This document shows, piece after piece, positions 1 to 13,161 of a stretch of 64,000 nt of DNA. The notes under the pieces are model-generated. The model saw only the letters and a list, made by a program, of their open reading frames with translations, did no database searches and was not told the DNA's origin. A program made the position numbers and the translations under genes. The stretch's first letter is position 1; the number at the start of each line of letters is the position of its first letter. The DNA is from Absidia repens (taxonomy: Eukaryota > Mucoromycota > Mucoromycetes > Mucorales > Cunninghamellaceae), in assembly GCA_002105175.1 (NCBI GenBank), contig MCGE01000003.1, forward strand, positions 620,001-684,000, given 5' to 3'.

Positions 1-110
1 CTGCTGAGCCTGTCCGTTCAACCGTAGTGGTCTCCTTTTCTTCCTTTCCTTTTTTTTTTTTTTTTTCTTTTTTTCTTTTTTTCTTTTTTGTCACGATATC
101 AACCTCCAGC

Positions 111-1281
111 ATGTCCTCTCCAGCTACTGTACCTTGTAAATACAAAACTGGCAAGATTCTTGGCAATGGTACCTATGCCACCGTTAAAGGTAAAAAGCAA
201 ACAAACCCGAGCATATCTTTACAGCTGATCAATGGTGTCTCACCTGATACTTTTCGATTCTTCTTCTTTTATGTGGCTTTGTCCTCTCTTATGAATAAAT
301 GGATTGTCTGTTACTATCTGTGGCTCAATAGAGGCTATGCATGTAAGTCGGTACCTTCAGAGTCAAAAGAAAAATGATAAATATACTAGTGATGCTGACT
401 TGTGTTCATAAATGCTTTTAGATTGATACTAACAAGTATTACGCCGTCAAGATTATCAACAAAAAACTGATGGAAGGACGTGAACATATGATTCGCAATG
501 AAATCAACATTATGCGCAAGGTATCCCAAGGTCACAAAAATATATTGAGCTTGGTGGACTACTTTGAAACTCTCAATAACTGTAAGTTGATATCACGAAA
601 AAATCCTCTGATCTGCTCACAAATTCCTTTCCTTCTACACTAATAGTATACTTGGTGATGGATTTGGCTCAAGGTGGTGAACTATTTGATCGAATTTGTC
701 TAAAGGGAAATTACTTTGAACGTGATGCTGCTAACATTGTTCGTACTATCTGCGATGCTGTTGCCTACCTACATGATAACGGGATTGTCCACAGAGGTAA
801 TAACGCGTTTTTTTTTTTTTATGTTGTTTTGGACAATGAATGACGATCAAAAATGCTGACTACATTTAACATTTATCGAATGGATGATGGTGGTAGATTT
901 GAAGGTAAGCTAGATTTATGTCGTAGATAGAAAAACGCCCAAAGTGTTAGCACAATTGATTAACAACCAGTCTTTCTTTCTTCTTTCTTTCTCAAGCCAG
1001 AAAATCTTATCTTTATGACAAATGATGAAGATTCTGAATTGTTGATTGCTGACTTTGGGTTATCTCGTATCATTGACAGCGAAAAGTTTGATGTCTTGCG
1101 AACAACATGTGGTACTCCTGGCTACATGGTAATAGAAACAAAAGAAATACAGCACACTATAGTATGATATTGACCAGTAGCCTTCCTAATTTGTTTTTAT
1201 TTCTACTTTTGCAGGCACCTGAAATATTCAAGAAGGTTGGTCACGGTAAACCAGTGTAAGGACAGAATGAATTACCCTTGC

Positions 1282-1313
<32 letters not shown>

Positions 1314-1879
1314 TGAAATCGAGCGACTCAAGATTATATTCTTTGTTAGTGATCTTTGGGCTATTGGTGTAATTTGTTATTTCCTTCTTTGTGGTTACAC
1401 TCCGTTTGAAAGGGAAAACAATCTGGACGAAATGAATGCAATTATTCGTGCGGATTACACATTTGATGAAGAATACTGGTGCGATGTTAGCGATCAAGGT
1501 AAATATGGAAAAAGTACGCCACGATATTGATAAGGACAGCTTACAGTGAATACTATTATTATATATATATATAGCGAAGGATTTTATTCAACGTTGTTTG
1601 ACAACCGACACTGAAAAACGTATGACTGCTCATGAAGCTTTAGAACATCCTTGGTTAGTTTCCAGTCAATCCGAAACTCAAGATTTGTTGCCCAATGTTC
1701 GGCGCAATTTCAATGCTCGCAAGACATTCAAACGGGCCGTGGACTTGGTACGCCTCTCTTATCACCTTGGCAACAAGCATATCAGCACCACCAATCAAAG
1801 TGAAGCACAGCCCGTTACTGTTGAAGGGGTAAAACCTGTGGATGAAGGCACCGATCATGTTCTGAAACAGGACGAATAA
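111..1879 (+). CDS. CMK1: Ca2+/calmodulin-dependent protein kinase (CaMKI-like)
   Basis: Ser/Thr kinase of 344 aa, expected to phosphorylate targets when Ca2+/calmodulin relieves C-terminal autoinhibition. Nine exons close in frame: 111-189, 332-342, 422-581, 647-796, 897-904, 997-1128, 1215-1255, 1350-1498, 1575-1879. Visible motifs: glycine loop GNGTYATV (18-25), VK lysine K40, HRDLKPEN with catalytic D134, DFG (155-157), activation segment TTCGTPGYMAPE containing a likely CaMKK site, and GHGKPVDLWAIGV. The tail after the kinase fold (NVRRNFNARKTFKRAVDLVR) is basic and amphipathic, as in CaMKI autoinhibitory/calmodulin-binding segments. The length fits fungal Cmk proteins. The ATG at 111 was chosen because it starts the kinase frame; an earlier ATG at 27 is in the same frame but reads through a poly-Phe stretch encoded by a T-run. 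Exon 5 is only 8 nt and lies in the catalytic loop. Confidence 0.93.
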
Positions 1880-2021
1880 ATTGTATTAGTTTAGTTGTTA
1901 GTGAGAAATTGGTAGATGTAGGTTAGGTTAGTTCAGCTTCGCTTCGCATAGTGAATTTATGTTTTATTCTATGTTTTGTTATTTATATTATATATTATAC
2001 ATTTTTTCTTATACCAAAAGA

Positions 2022-2027
2022 AATAAA
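2022..2027 (+). terminator. poly(A) signal of the CaMK gene
   Basis: AATAAA about 145 bp after the stop codon of the CaMK gene. Confidence 0.5.
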
Positions 2028-2201
2028 GAAATCCGGTGACCATTTGACATCCATCGACTTCAAAAAAAAAAAAAAAAAGGATATTTGAAATTATTGTTGT
2101 TGTTCTGACGTTTTGTGCGGTTGATTGATAACACACAATTTTAACAAAGTCGAAGGCAAAAAGACATTCGTAGATTAAAAGGAACGATATAAAAATGATT
2201 T

Positions 2202-2207
2202 TTTATT
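2202..2207 (-). terminator. poly(A) signal of ACH1
   Basis: AATAAA on the minus strand, about 210 bp after the ACH1 stop codon. Confidence 0.4.
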
Positions 2208-2416
2208 ACTGTGATATACACGAATGATGGGATGCAAAAAAAAAAAAAAAAAAAAAGTTGGGGAAGGAAAATAGCAATGATAAAAATGTATGATAGGCAA
2301 TGATATAAAATTTATCTAATCTATAGACAAAAGCAATTAAAGTAATGTATAAAAACTATGAGAATGGAGGAGGGGGAGGAGGAAAAGGGTTTGGGAAAGG
2401 GCAGGCTTTGGATGAT

Positions 2417-4569
<2,153 letters not shown>

Positions 4570-5184
4570 AATGATTATATATTTTTAATAATTAGAAGAA
4601 AAAAAGTTTTAAGAAAGAAAAGAAAACGAAAAGAAAGAAATATTCGAAATTAAATAAGCATTCTGTTCCGTCCCTTTCTGTTCTATATATGGTACTTTCT
4701 CCATGGAAAGAAACCCGATCAATGACGGGATTTAAAATATCGCCTCAAGGTTTATCTTCGCTTTTTCTCCCAACCCCATCGAATCATCACTCGTTATTTT
4801 TCTGAGATTCCAGGATTCATACAATCCCATTTATCGTTTTATTTAATGATCTTAAGAAACTTGCTCATTCACTCTTCGTTTGTTCCTTTCCGTAGAAGGT
4901 CGCCGATCATATTAAGGGCAAAATCGCCGCAATTCTTTTTTTCCTTTTAATCACCAGTATTTATTAATTCTAGCCCCACCATTCCTACCCTTTATAATCC
5001 ACACAAGTGCGAAATGCAGAGGAGACAGTCAACTAATTATTCTGTATTGGATTTTTTTTTTACGCCTTTTTTCCTACACTTAAATATATATATATATATA
5101 CAACCGGACTAGACTATACTAATGCCCTTTCAGCGAGACAATAAAAGGCAAGGAAGAGATTAATGATAAAACGACAAGGCATGT

Positions 5185-5372
5185 TTAATTCAGATATGTA
5201 TACAGTGTAAACTATAACAACTAACACTAAGCTAAGCTAATGGCACTATTCTAAAATGAAGGCTAATCCAATGGAGGTCTTTAATCTTGAGTCCAAAATG
5301 AAAGGGTTTCCCCATGCATTTTGTAATCCCTGAGCTGAAACCCCTTCAAAACTAGTCCTGGCACTAATCTAA
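5185..5372 (-). repeat. dispersed ~200-bp repeat, copy A
   Basis: Shares the core GGGGAAACCCTTTCATTTTG (minus strand) and flanking blocks with copies at 9.6, 10.6, 11.4, 48.0 and 49.3 kb. Element order: ACTAGTTTTGAAGGGGTTTC, core, TTAGATTAGCC-like block, TAGCTTAGTGTTAG-like block. The AATAAA seen at the end of several other copies is degenerate here. Confidence 0.75.
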
Positions 5373-6749
5373 GATCACCATGACCTCAAAGAAGTTGAAT
5401 GGTGAAGAAGAAAGAAAAAATTGAAAGAGAGCCAAATAATAAAAACAGCAGTAAATAAATCATTCACGTGGTCGGAATATGAATTTTTTTTTTAGTGAAT
5501 GCCAGGAATCCGCCCCCCCATTTTGTGCTCTTTCGTTTTTTGACTATTAAAACCATGTATCATTATCCTCATGGTCCTCCTCTTCTTTTTAATATTTTTA
5601 TATACAAGATGGGTTAATTCCGCCAAGTTTTGAAACCCATTTTACTACAGTATGCTGTAGAATAATTTTTGAGTGGACCAGCTTATTTGATGTTATGTTT
5701 ACTCTACAACAAGGATCCCCCACACCCACACACTCCGCACTTACTGATGTACACCCCTAATGATCTCGCCTGTAGATAGATGCCATGGTACTACCGTTAG
5801 ATTATATATATTGAGTTGTCATGACTTATATCTGCATTTAAATAAATTATTTTTGTCTTTTTGCGTTTACATTATCTCACATATATTTCTTTTGCCTGGT
5901 CGAACAGGTATGTTCACACTGTACTGTACATGCGATAATATGTTTTTTTAAAAAAAAAAATCTATATCATAGATCATCACACATTATACAAAATAGTTCT
6001 CAAAATTTCATCTCTTTCTTTTTTCCACGACCGCAAAGACACTAAGTACTTTACTGTGATAAATTGATTTTCGTTGACATTCACACATACTGATCTATTG
6101 CACAATAATATTCATGGTAACACAACCCCACTCTTGATGTAGAGCGAAGCAAACTAGCTCAAAATTTTAAGTTTGCAAACGTGATTCACACATTATATTA
6201 AATTGAAATGTGTGAAGTGTGTATTACTTTCTCCACACATTTTTTTTTTCTCAATGACAGGATTTATGTTAGCTGAGCTCTAATTAATGTTTTTCTCAGT
6301 GACAGCTCGAGTGGCTGATTGTTTTGCTAACAATTACAAATGAAAAATAGTTATTAGCCGCTCATTTTATCTTCCCTGAATTCAACGTGGCAATATTGAT
6401 ATTGACGCTACGGCATCAAAAAGTTTACCCCGTAGTATTATTGTTACGACAACTTTACGACATTGCTAAATTAATATCATGTTGAGAAAGAACTTCAACT
6501 TTCTCGAAGAACATGTATTTGATATTTTGAACAAGCACTGTAATTATGGATGAATCAGTTAAATGCATATATATAAATACATAAAGATAACCATAGATTG
6601 TGAGGTAGTTGACCCTGAGGCTGTGGACAAAAAAAAAAAAAGCGGTGTTTAAAAAGACGTACTTGAATAACACAATGAAAATTGTTAGACTCGAAAAGTT
6701 ATATTGATTTTTCATATGCCTCGAAGAATCCGCACTTTTAAAAAAATGC

Positions 6750-6757
6750 TATAAATA
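6750..6757 (+). promoter_or_regulatory. TATA box of the lipase gene
   Basis: TATAAATA 78 bp upstream of the lipase ATG, a plausible TATA element for an inducible secreted enzyme. Confidence 0.45.
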
Positions 6758-6827
6758 TGGCATTATTTGAACTTTTATGTAAATAATATTTAGCCAACAA
6801 CCAATTTCTCCCTTTCCAATCATTACC

Positions 6828-8533
6828 ATGAAAACACAATTCTTGCTTCCTTTGACTTTGACAGTCTGTCTAATGTCTAGTGTGACCCAAGCAGCGCCCA
6901 CGCCTTCAGGTTCGTCCGCTAGTAATATCACCGGAAGCGGCGGAAGTATCCCTCCTTTGATTCCTGAACGCACTCAACCTGCCAGCTCTCTACCCAAATT
7001 CAATTTGACCATGGAAGACGCCATTAGTGATCGCAACGGACCTTTACCTAAGGGAACAGAAAAAAAAGGACCCTGGGCAATGCAATTACCCAAGAATTTC
7101 ACACCTCCTACTGTTGCCACGACATTCTCTGAAGATGATGCTGGAGTCATTCAAGCATCCACCGAGCAAATTGATACATCCGTGCTCCGCGCCCAATTGG
7201 CAGCCGATTCTTACTGCCGCAAAGTCGTCCCTGGTGGCAAATGGGATTGCCCTCATTGTAGTTCTGCTGTGGAAGATGCCAACATTGAACTCACTTTTAC
7301 CACTGCCCAGGATGATACGAATGGTTTCATTATTACAAGCAAAAGTCAAGAAATGATATTTTTGGTGTTCCGAGGTAAATATGTGTATATGTATAGTGTG
7401 ATCGGGTTTCTGAATATATATATTTATATATATTTGCATTAATTTTTTGTTCAGGTACAAATTCTATTCGAAGTGCGGTTGTGGTAAGCGCGGACGTTTA
7501 ATTTTATAAATCAGTGACAACATCGTTTTCTTTTTTTTTTTTTCACCGTCTCTTATCTTTTTTTTTTTTTTTTTTTTTGTTCTATGGCAGGATATGAAAT
7601 TCATCAAGAAAAAGTACCCATCTGTTGGAAAAGGCACTGAAGTCCACGCTGTAAGTGACACTGATCGACAAAGAAAAAAAAAAGCATTCATTCACGTTGA
7701 TTGAATACACAATATATAGGGATTCTATGACTCTTATGTTTCAGTTCAAGAAAAAGTTCTCACTACTATGGGTCAACTCTTTACAAAATATCCTGACTAT
7801 AAAATTGATATTACCGGGTAAGTACCACACAGAGGTCGAAAACAGAAGATACTTACTCTTTTTTTTTCCCCCACCTAGACACTCTCTTGGTGCTGCACAA
7901 GCAGTATTAGGAGCAATGGATTTATACCAACGCAACTCTCATGTGACTCCGTCTAACACCAAGCTTTACACTTACGGTACTAAATAATGGTCAAGTAGGG
8001 AAAAGAGGAAAAGAAACTGATTAGTCATTGTAAATTTGATAGGTGAACCTCGTGTCGGAAACCAAGATTTCGCTGCGTATGCCAAGTCCACCAAGATTCC
8101 CAAAATCCGAACTGTCCACGCTGCTGATAGTAAGAACATTATTCACTGTTTGTATTTCACTTGATGATTGATTTTTTTTCCCTTTTTTCTAGTGGTACCC
8201 CATTTGCCTCCTATGTCCCTCGGTTTTGTTCATTCGGGTGATGAACATTGGATCAAGGACGATAAATCCAATGCTACTGGTAAATGATGTTCAGAAAAAC
8301 AGATATATGATTAACATGCTTATTTTTTCCTTTCTTTAGAAATCTGCTCTGCTGAATTCGAATCTAACGCTTGCGCCAACTCGGCTGTTCCATTCCTTAG
8401 CTTCCTCGACCATTTGACGTAAAGAAAAAAAGAAAGAAAGTCTAACCACATATAATAGTATACTAATGATGGTACACTTTTATTTTGTATTTGTAGCTAC
8501 TACGACATCAATGAAGGCCTTTGCTTGAAATAA
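6828..8533 (+). CDS. Secreted triacylglycerol lipase, class 3 (Rhizomucor/Rhizopus type)
   Basis: 373 aa, nine exons closing in frame: 6828-7374, 7455-7483, 7591-7650, 7720-7817, 7879-7976, 8043-8129, 8193-8279, 8340-8418, 8497-8533. It hydrolyses triacylglycerol esters outside the cell. Residues 1-22 (MKTQFLLPLTLTVCLMSSVTQA) form a signal peptide, followed by a Ser/Pro-rich prosegment of about 80-100 residues as in zygomycete lipases. The nucleophile elbow is GHSLG with S247. The other triad residues are D306 (in AADMVPHLPP) and H360 (in FLDHLTYY). The spacings S-to-D (59) and D-to-H (54) equal those remembered for the R. miehei enzyme (144/203/257). The oxyanion-side motif FRGTNSIR and cysteines near both ends of the mature domain are present. 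Intron 3 splits the sequence just before the active-site region. Confidence 0.95.
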
Positions 8534-8748
8534 ATGCTCAATACGGTAACGTTCTATAACGACTGCTTCATTCCCTTTGCCTTTCCTTTCTTTCCTTCTC
8601 TATCAAATTACAGTCTTTTTCGATCCCCTAAACTATTGCCATATACACCGAACTCTTCTCCCTTACAAAAAACTCATTTTTAACCCCCCCCTTTACACTA
8701 GTGTTTGTTATTAGTATAGTCTTTTTTTTTATTTTATTTTTTACCATG

Positions 8749-8754
8749 AATAAA
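8749..8754 (+). terminator. poly(A) signal of the lipase gene
   Basis: AATAAA about 215 bp after the lipase stop. Confidence 0.45.
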
Positions 8755-9031
8755 TAGTGCCGGTCTTATTTTTTACAATTGTAAATTTATGACTTCTTTG
8801 ATGCTTGCTTTTTTGGAGTAATTACCGTAACATTCTTGAAAGGAATGTTACGTTTTGATATAATGGTAGTAATGATTAAGGCTATGCCGTGGAGTCCAGC
8901 CTCTTTTTTTTCATTATTTGATGGGCAGAAAAAAAAAGCATGAGTAAAATACCAAAATCAAAAATAACTAGCTGGACATATACAATATTTACAGTTTAGT
9001 GGAGGTCGGGCTGGCAGCACGGTTTAGATTA

Positions 9032-9054
9032 TGGTGCGGCTCACTTATAATGTC
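9032..9054 (+). repeat. left terminal inverted repeat
   Basis: 23-bp terminal repeat of the TIR element, preceded by TA. Confidence 0.8.
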
Positions 9055-9589
9055 AAATATTAGGCATGATCCTAGATAGCTGATGGTTTTTTAAAAAAGG
9101 GCCACCTCAAAAAAACAATGTATAAACATGATAAGTCAGACGTTTAAGAACAAAACGTGTACACCAGTTTTTTTTTTTTTATAAAAAAAGAAAAACTTAT
9201 CAGCATTCAAAAAAAGAAGACTTTGGCTGGCTGGCCTAGGATTTGAAACGTATCTGATGTACTAAAAAGGAAAATGATATGTGCATTTATTTTGTAAAAC
9301 ACCGCGAAAACTGTAAAATATTATACAGAAAACAAGGTCCTGTTTTTTGCCCGTTCCCGCTCCCATATCAAGCGTAGTTAGTAGATGTAGATGTAGATTG
9401 TAAGACTTGCAAATGAGGATTAGTTTATGTATTTTTATTTATTATTTGTACAATAAAAAGTGCCATCCCTTCTATTTTGTTGTTGTTGTACGGACACACA
9501 CCCGTTTGTATTTTTCTGCTTATAATAAGCCTATGTATATACATTTGGTAAGACAATCAAACAATGATAGAAATAGGCAAGACAAAGTT

Positions 9590-9748
9590 TATTCAATAGT
9601 AATTATACCAATGACAACCAATACTAAACTAAGATGAAGGCTAATCTAATAGTAGTCCCAAATTCTGGATCCAAAATGAAAGGGTTTCCCCAAGCAGTTC
9701 GTAATACCTGAGCTGAAAACCCTTCTAAACTAGTCCTGATACTAATCC
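9590..9748 (-). repeat. dispersed ~200-bp repeat, copy B
   Basis: Carries the core (one mismatch region: CCCCAAG instead of CCCCATG) and flanking blocks ACTAGTTTAGAAGGG and TTAGATTAGCCTTCATC. On the minus strand it ends in TTGAATAAAC, a poly(A)-signal-like end. Lies inside the TIR element. Confidence 0.75.
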
Positions 9749-9886
9749 CAGTTGAACATCATATTGAGATCAATGAAATGGCGGTGACTTGGGAAAAAAA
9801 AAAAAAAAAGGAAGGAAGGAGGAAAAAAAAAAAGGCTTTAAAAGGCATTTTTCAAACTGTGATTGAAGTCATAAAATTGAAAATTC

Positions 9887-9909
9887 GACATTATAAGTGA
9901 GCCGCACCA
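9887..9909 (-). repeat. right terminal inverted repeat
   Basis: Exact reverse complement of 9032-9054, followed by TA. Confidence 0.8.
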
Positions 9910-10189
9910 TAGAGGTTGATGGTTCAAAAAAAAAAAAAAAAGAGGATATGTTTTATTGAAGTATGAGCATGAACTAGATGAATCAACAGCCAAATAAAAA
10001 GGGGGAGGGTGTGAAAAGGTATCTAAGTATTATATAAACTAGAAGTATGATAAAGCAATCAATGGTAAAAAGCAATGCATATTTTTATATATTTAAAAAA
10101 ATAAGGACCGTAAGAAAACTCGGCTATAGTAACTTTAATTTCGTGTTTTTGTACCTCCGACACTTTTTTTTTTTTCAAACAGAGCCCTG

Positions 10190-10235
10190 GACAACCACCG
10201 TTGGATCCCAAGGCGCTGCCCATCCTTTTTTTTCT
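10190..10235 (-). repeat. GC-rich 117-bp motif, degenerate fragment
   Basis: CCGTTGGATCCCAAGGCGCT resembles the CGGTTGGGCCCCAAGGGGCT core of the 117-bp motif in the same orientation as the dimer at 11.1-11.3 kb. Confidence 0.45.
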
Positions 10236-10586
10236 CAATAGTTGCCCACCCAAACACAGAGTCTTCCATCAAAACCCACACTTCAGAAACCCCCTACCAC
10301 CCAGTGGCTACATAATTAATATTATTCTCAACTTTGTTCTTCAATATACCCCACCACAATAAAATACACTGTAATAGTTGTTTTTTCACCCAAACACATC
10401 CCTGTTTTTGTTTTGTTTTTTTTCTACGCACAAACTTATAGAGTTGGTGTAAGAAGTTTCCATAATACCCAATCTGTTCCTTTTTCATATATATATATAA
10501 ACACTCTTTTTTTTTCTATACATATGTAATACACATTCGTTGAAGCTCATCATGTAAACGTACAACAATGAAACTTTATGAGAAAA

Positions 10587-10763
10587 AGAATATATTTATT
10601 CAGACGCAGATACAAACGATGACAAACTATTACTAAACTATTGAGTGCTAATCTACTGACGTTCCCAAATCCTACATCCAAAATGAAAGGGTTTTCCCAT
10701 GATGTTTGTTTTGCGTTTTTTATATCGCCCCTAATTCATATTCTAACACTAATCCTAAATCAC
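10587..10763 (-). repeat. dispersed ~200-bp repeat, copy C
   Basis: Contains the core with one change and the 3' blocks (TTAGTAATAG, CTGAATAAAT at its minus-strand end). The 5' block is diverged. Confidence 0.65.
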
Positions 10764-11086
10764 CAGTACCCCAATGAGCCATGCCATCATATCATTCAGA
10801 CTATCATGAAGGAAAAAAATAAAAAAGAAAGAAAAAGAGAGGGAAAAAAAAAGGGGGCCAAAAAAAAAATAGAAAGCAAAATGCGGAGCCTGAATCATCC
10901 AGCTTTTTTTTTTGTCAAAAAATTAGGGAGCTGCAAATAAAAATTAAATAAACAAGCAATCGCCATAATTACCATAGCGCATAATTCGTTTTATCTTCCA
11001 GTGGAAAGGCAGTTGCAACCACTACATAATCAAACTCTAGTTTCTCCAACGCATTTCAAGTAAGCTATTATTTCAGCACACAAAAA

Positions 11087-11290
11087 ACCCATTGACGACG
11101 CGCTGAGCACGACGGTTGGGCCCCAAGGGGCTGCCCACCATAGTGCGAAATGGCGGAGGCTCTAATCCCTTCCCTATTTTTTTTTTTTCAGCACACATAA
11201 AAAACCCATTGCCGATGCGCTGAGCACGACGGTTGGGCCCCAAGGGGCTGCCCACCAAAGTGCGAAATGGCGGAGGCTTTAATCCTATCC
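11087..11290 (-). repeat. tandem dimer of a 117-bp GC-rich motif
   Basis: Two copies with a 117-bp period (motif starts near 11100 and 11217), each containing a GGGCCCCAAGGGGC hairpin, the block CACGACGG, and GCGAAATGGCGGAGGC. The same dimer, with the same period, occurs on the opposite strand at 48947-49135. A minus-strand frame reads PPPFRTxVGSPLGPNRRAQ in both units, but flanking poly-Lys and stops argue against a protein. Confidence 0.75.
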
Positions 11291-11370
11291 CATCGAAACC
11301 CATACTTTAATAAAAAATTGTGACACCCAGTAAATCGAAAGATTTCCAAAAGCTCCAGCGGAGCGCCAGA

Positions 11371-11546
11371 GCGTTTATTCAGATAAAAGTAAATCAAGAT
11401 AAAGGCTAAATAACGCTATTCCAAAAGACTAATCTAGTAGGTGGTGGCAGGAGATCTTGAATCCAAAATGAAAGGGTTTCCCCATGTATCTTGTATGTCC
11501 CTTGGTAAATCCCCTCTTATTCTATGTCTAATACTAACCTAATATA
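11371..11546 (-). repeat. dispersed ~200-bp repeat, copy D
   Basis: Exact 20-bp core on the minus strand, flanked by the TTAGATTAG-like and CTGAATAAAC ends. Lies about 80 bp from the 117-bp dimer. Confidence 0.75.
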
Positions 11547-11797
11547 AATCTAACCTCATGAATGTTCAATGGCGTTGACCAAAAAAAAAAGAGGAGAGAG
11601 AGAAAGATGGCGAGAGAAAAGATTTATAACCTTCTATTCAGTCGGCATTTGAATTCCAAAAACCGAAAAGAATTAAGGTTCATGGCGACCCTTGATGAAA
11701 TGCGCTATAAGACTAAAAAAAAAAGGCAGAATATAATAGCTTTGCATCATAAAAATATTTTTAATTTTCGGCATACAAACATTTTTAACACGAATAG

Positions 11798-11803
11798 TTT
11801 ATT
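11798..11803 (-). terminator. poly(A) signal of the tubby-like gene
   Basis: AATAAA on the minus strand, about 127 bp after the stop at 11930. Confidence 0.4.
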
Positions 11804-11929
11804 TTCGACATATATGCAAACATTTTAATAAACTAAAGCTGAAAATAATGTACTAAACTACACTAAACAAAAAAAAAAAAAAAAAAAGAGAAGAATAGGA
11901 TAAAAAAAACCAGAAATAACTATATGCTC

Positions 11930-13114
11930 TTAAAGATAATGTTGCCTATGAGGCCTTGGTATAGATTGGTGAAGGTTGACACTGTTTCTGAACGACGATA
12001 CTGGAAGTAGTGGTTGAGACACTGGTTCTTGAGACAAATGTATACAATGAGGGCAATCGGTTGATGATAGTCGTCGATGTAATCGCGAGCGGTGATGTTG
12101 GCTGTTGTACCTCCCAGAAGAAAACTGATGCAAAACCATATTCTGTCCTCGTTCCCCCATAGTGTTGAATCTGCGCTGCGGCTGAGCGTTGTCGTTGCTG
12201 TTGGTTTGAGCATTATTTACTAAATTTGTGTTCCTATGATTGTTCTGATGCCATAGCGTTTGAAGTGGACGTCGTGCGCCACCATCCTCCATCCAAGTAG
12301 TAGCGGTAGTGTGTTGTGAAAAAGAAGATGGTAAAGTAGCAGTAGCATTCCCCGGTTGTCTCATTGTTGACAGCATGTAACTGAGATATGCGACCTGTTG
12401 AAGTTGGCGACTTTGTAGATCATGCGTAGGTGAACTTCTGCCGCCATATGGACTTAGTTGTTGAGATGCGCAGCCATCAATGCCAATAGATTGCTGTTTG
12501 TGTGACGGACGTCTAATGTTTTTCAAGCTCCATTGTAGACGTATTTTTTTACTATCGACTTCCCATGGTGCTGCTTTTTGCTGCTGTTGCTTTCCATCTT
12601 CGTCACTGTTGTCGTTGTTGGTGCTACCTCCCGAATAATAATCACTGTCCGTCCCTTCCAAGTTGTCATATTTATTTTTAGCACCATTATATATATCAGG
12701 ATGAGAGATACTTGGGATTTCATTGGGGTTCAAAAATATGGCTCCGTTCGACTTGTTCTTTTTCCAACTATTGTCGTTTGATTTATCTAATATAGTCGTC
12801 AGTGAAGTAATCAAGAGTAAGTTCATGGTTTGTTGGTCTTCCAATTGCGTCAATGAGTAGCCTAAAACAGTGATCAGGCCAAAATATTCACCCTTGACAC
12901 CTCGTGGTGAATAGCGGGCAACACACCTATCACCACCGTAACCACTAATGACGGTCCGACATTCCAAAAACGGTCGTATTGGATTTTCACGTATCCTAGA
13001 TAATGAATATATATATATATTAAAATATGCACACACACATATATACGCATTGTATGAATATTGAGTAATGAGTTTCCAGCAGAAGTTGGCCATCATTCCG
13101 CCACTCGCCAGTCT

Positions 13115-13161
<47 letters not shown>

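Larger units (their letters stand above)
1880..2416. other. convergent 3' intergenic region
   Basis: 3' ends of the CaMK (+) and ACH1 (-) genes. It holds two pure A-runs (about 2061-2078 and 2236-2257) and one poly(A) signal on each strand. I see no further gene. Confidence 0.6.
4570..6827. other. intergenic region with one dispersed repeat
   Basis: About 2.26 kb between the 5' ends of ACH1 (-) and the lipase (+). It holds one copy of the roughly 200-bp dispersed repeat (5185-5372), an AT dinucleotide run near 5084-5100, and the lipase promoter. I found no supportable coding region; short ORFs lack family resemblance. Confidence 0.6.
9032..9909. mobile_element. 878-bp non-autonomous DNA transposon (TIR element, TA target site)
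   Basis: Perfect inverted termini: 9032-9054 begins TGGTGCGGCTCACTTATAAT, and 9887-9909 is its exact reverse complement over 23 bp. Both ends are bordered by TA (9030-9031 and 9910-9911), the target duplication expected of the Tc1/mariner/pogo superfamily. The interior encodes no transposase and contains dispersed-repeat copy B (9590-9748). This fits a MITE-like or internally deleted element; the superfamily is inferred from the TA duplication only. Confidence 0.75.
8534..11929. other. repeat island 1 (non-coding)
   Basis: About 3.4 kb without a supportable gene. It contains the TIR element (9032-9909), repeat copies B, C and D, a tandem 117-bp dimer of a GC-rich motif (11087-11290) and a degenerate fragment of that motif (10190-10235), plus many A/T homopolymers. 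Read on the minus strand the order is D, dimer, C, fragment, B. Island 2 (48-50 kb) carries the same modules on the plus strand. Confidence 0.65.

Noticed and set aside
1282..1312. Long T-runs as bacterial-style terminators
   Set aside because: They lie inside introns of eukaryotic genes and have no preceding stems.
10641..10940. Plus-strand 99-aa ORF
   Set aside because: Antisense to dispersed-repeat copy C and runs into Lys-rich A-tracts.
11073..11303. Minus-strand ORF with two PPPFRTxVGSPLGPNRRAQ repeats
   Set aside because: It is simply the translated 117-bp DNA repeat; other copies carry stops and frame shifts, so I treat it as a DNA repeat rather than a gene.
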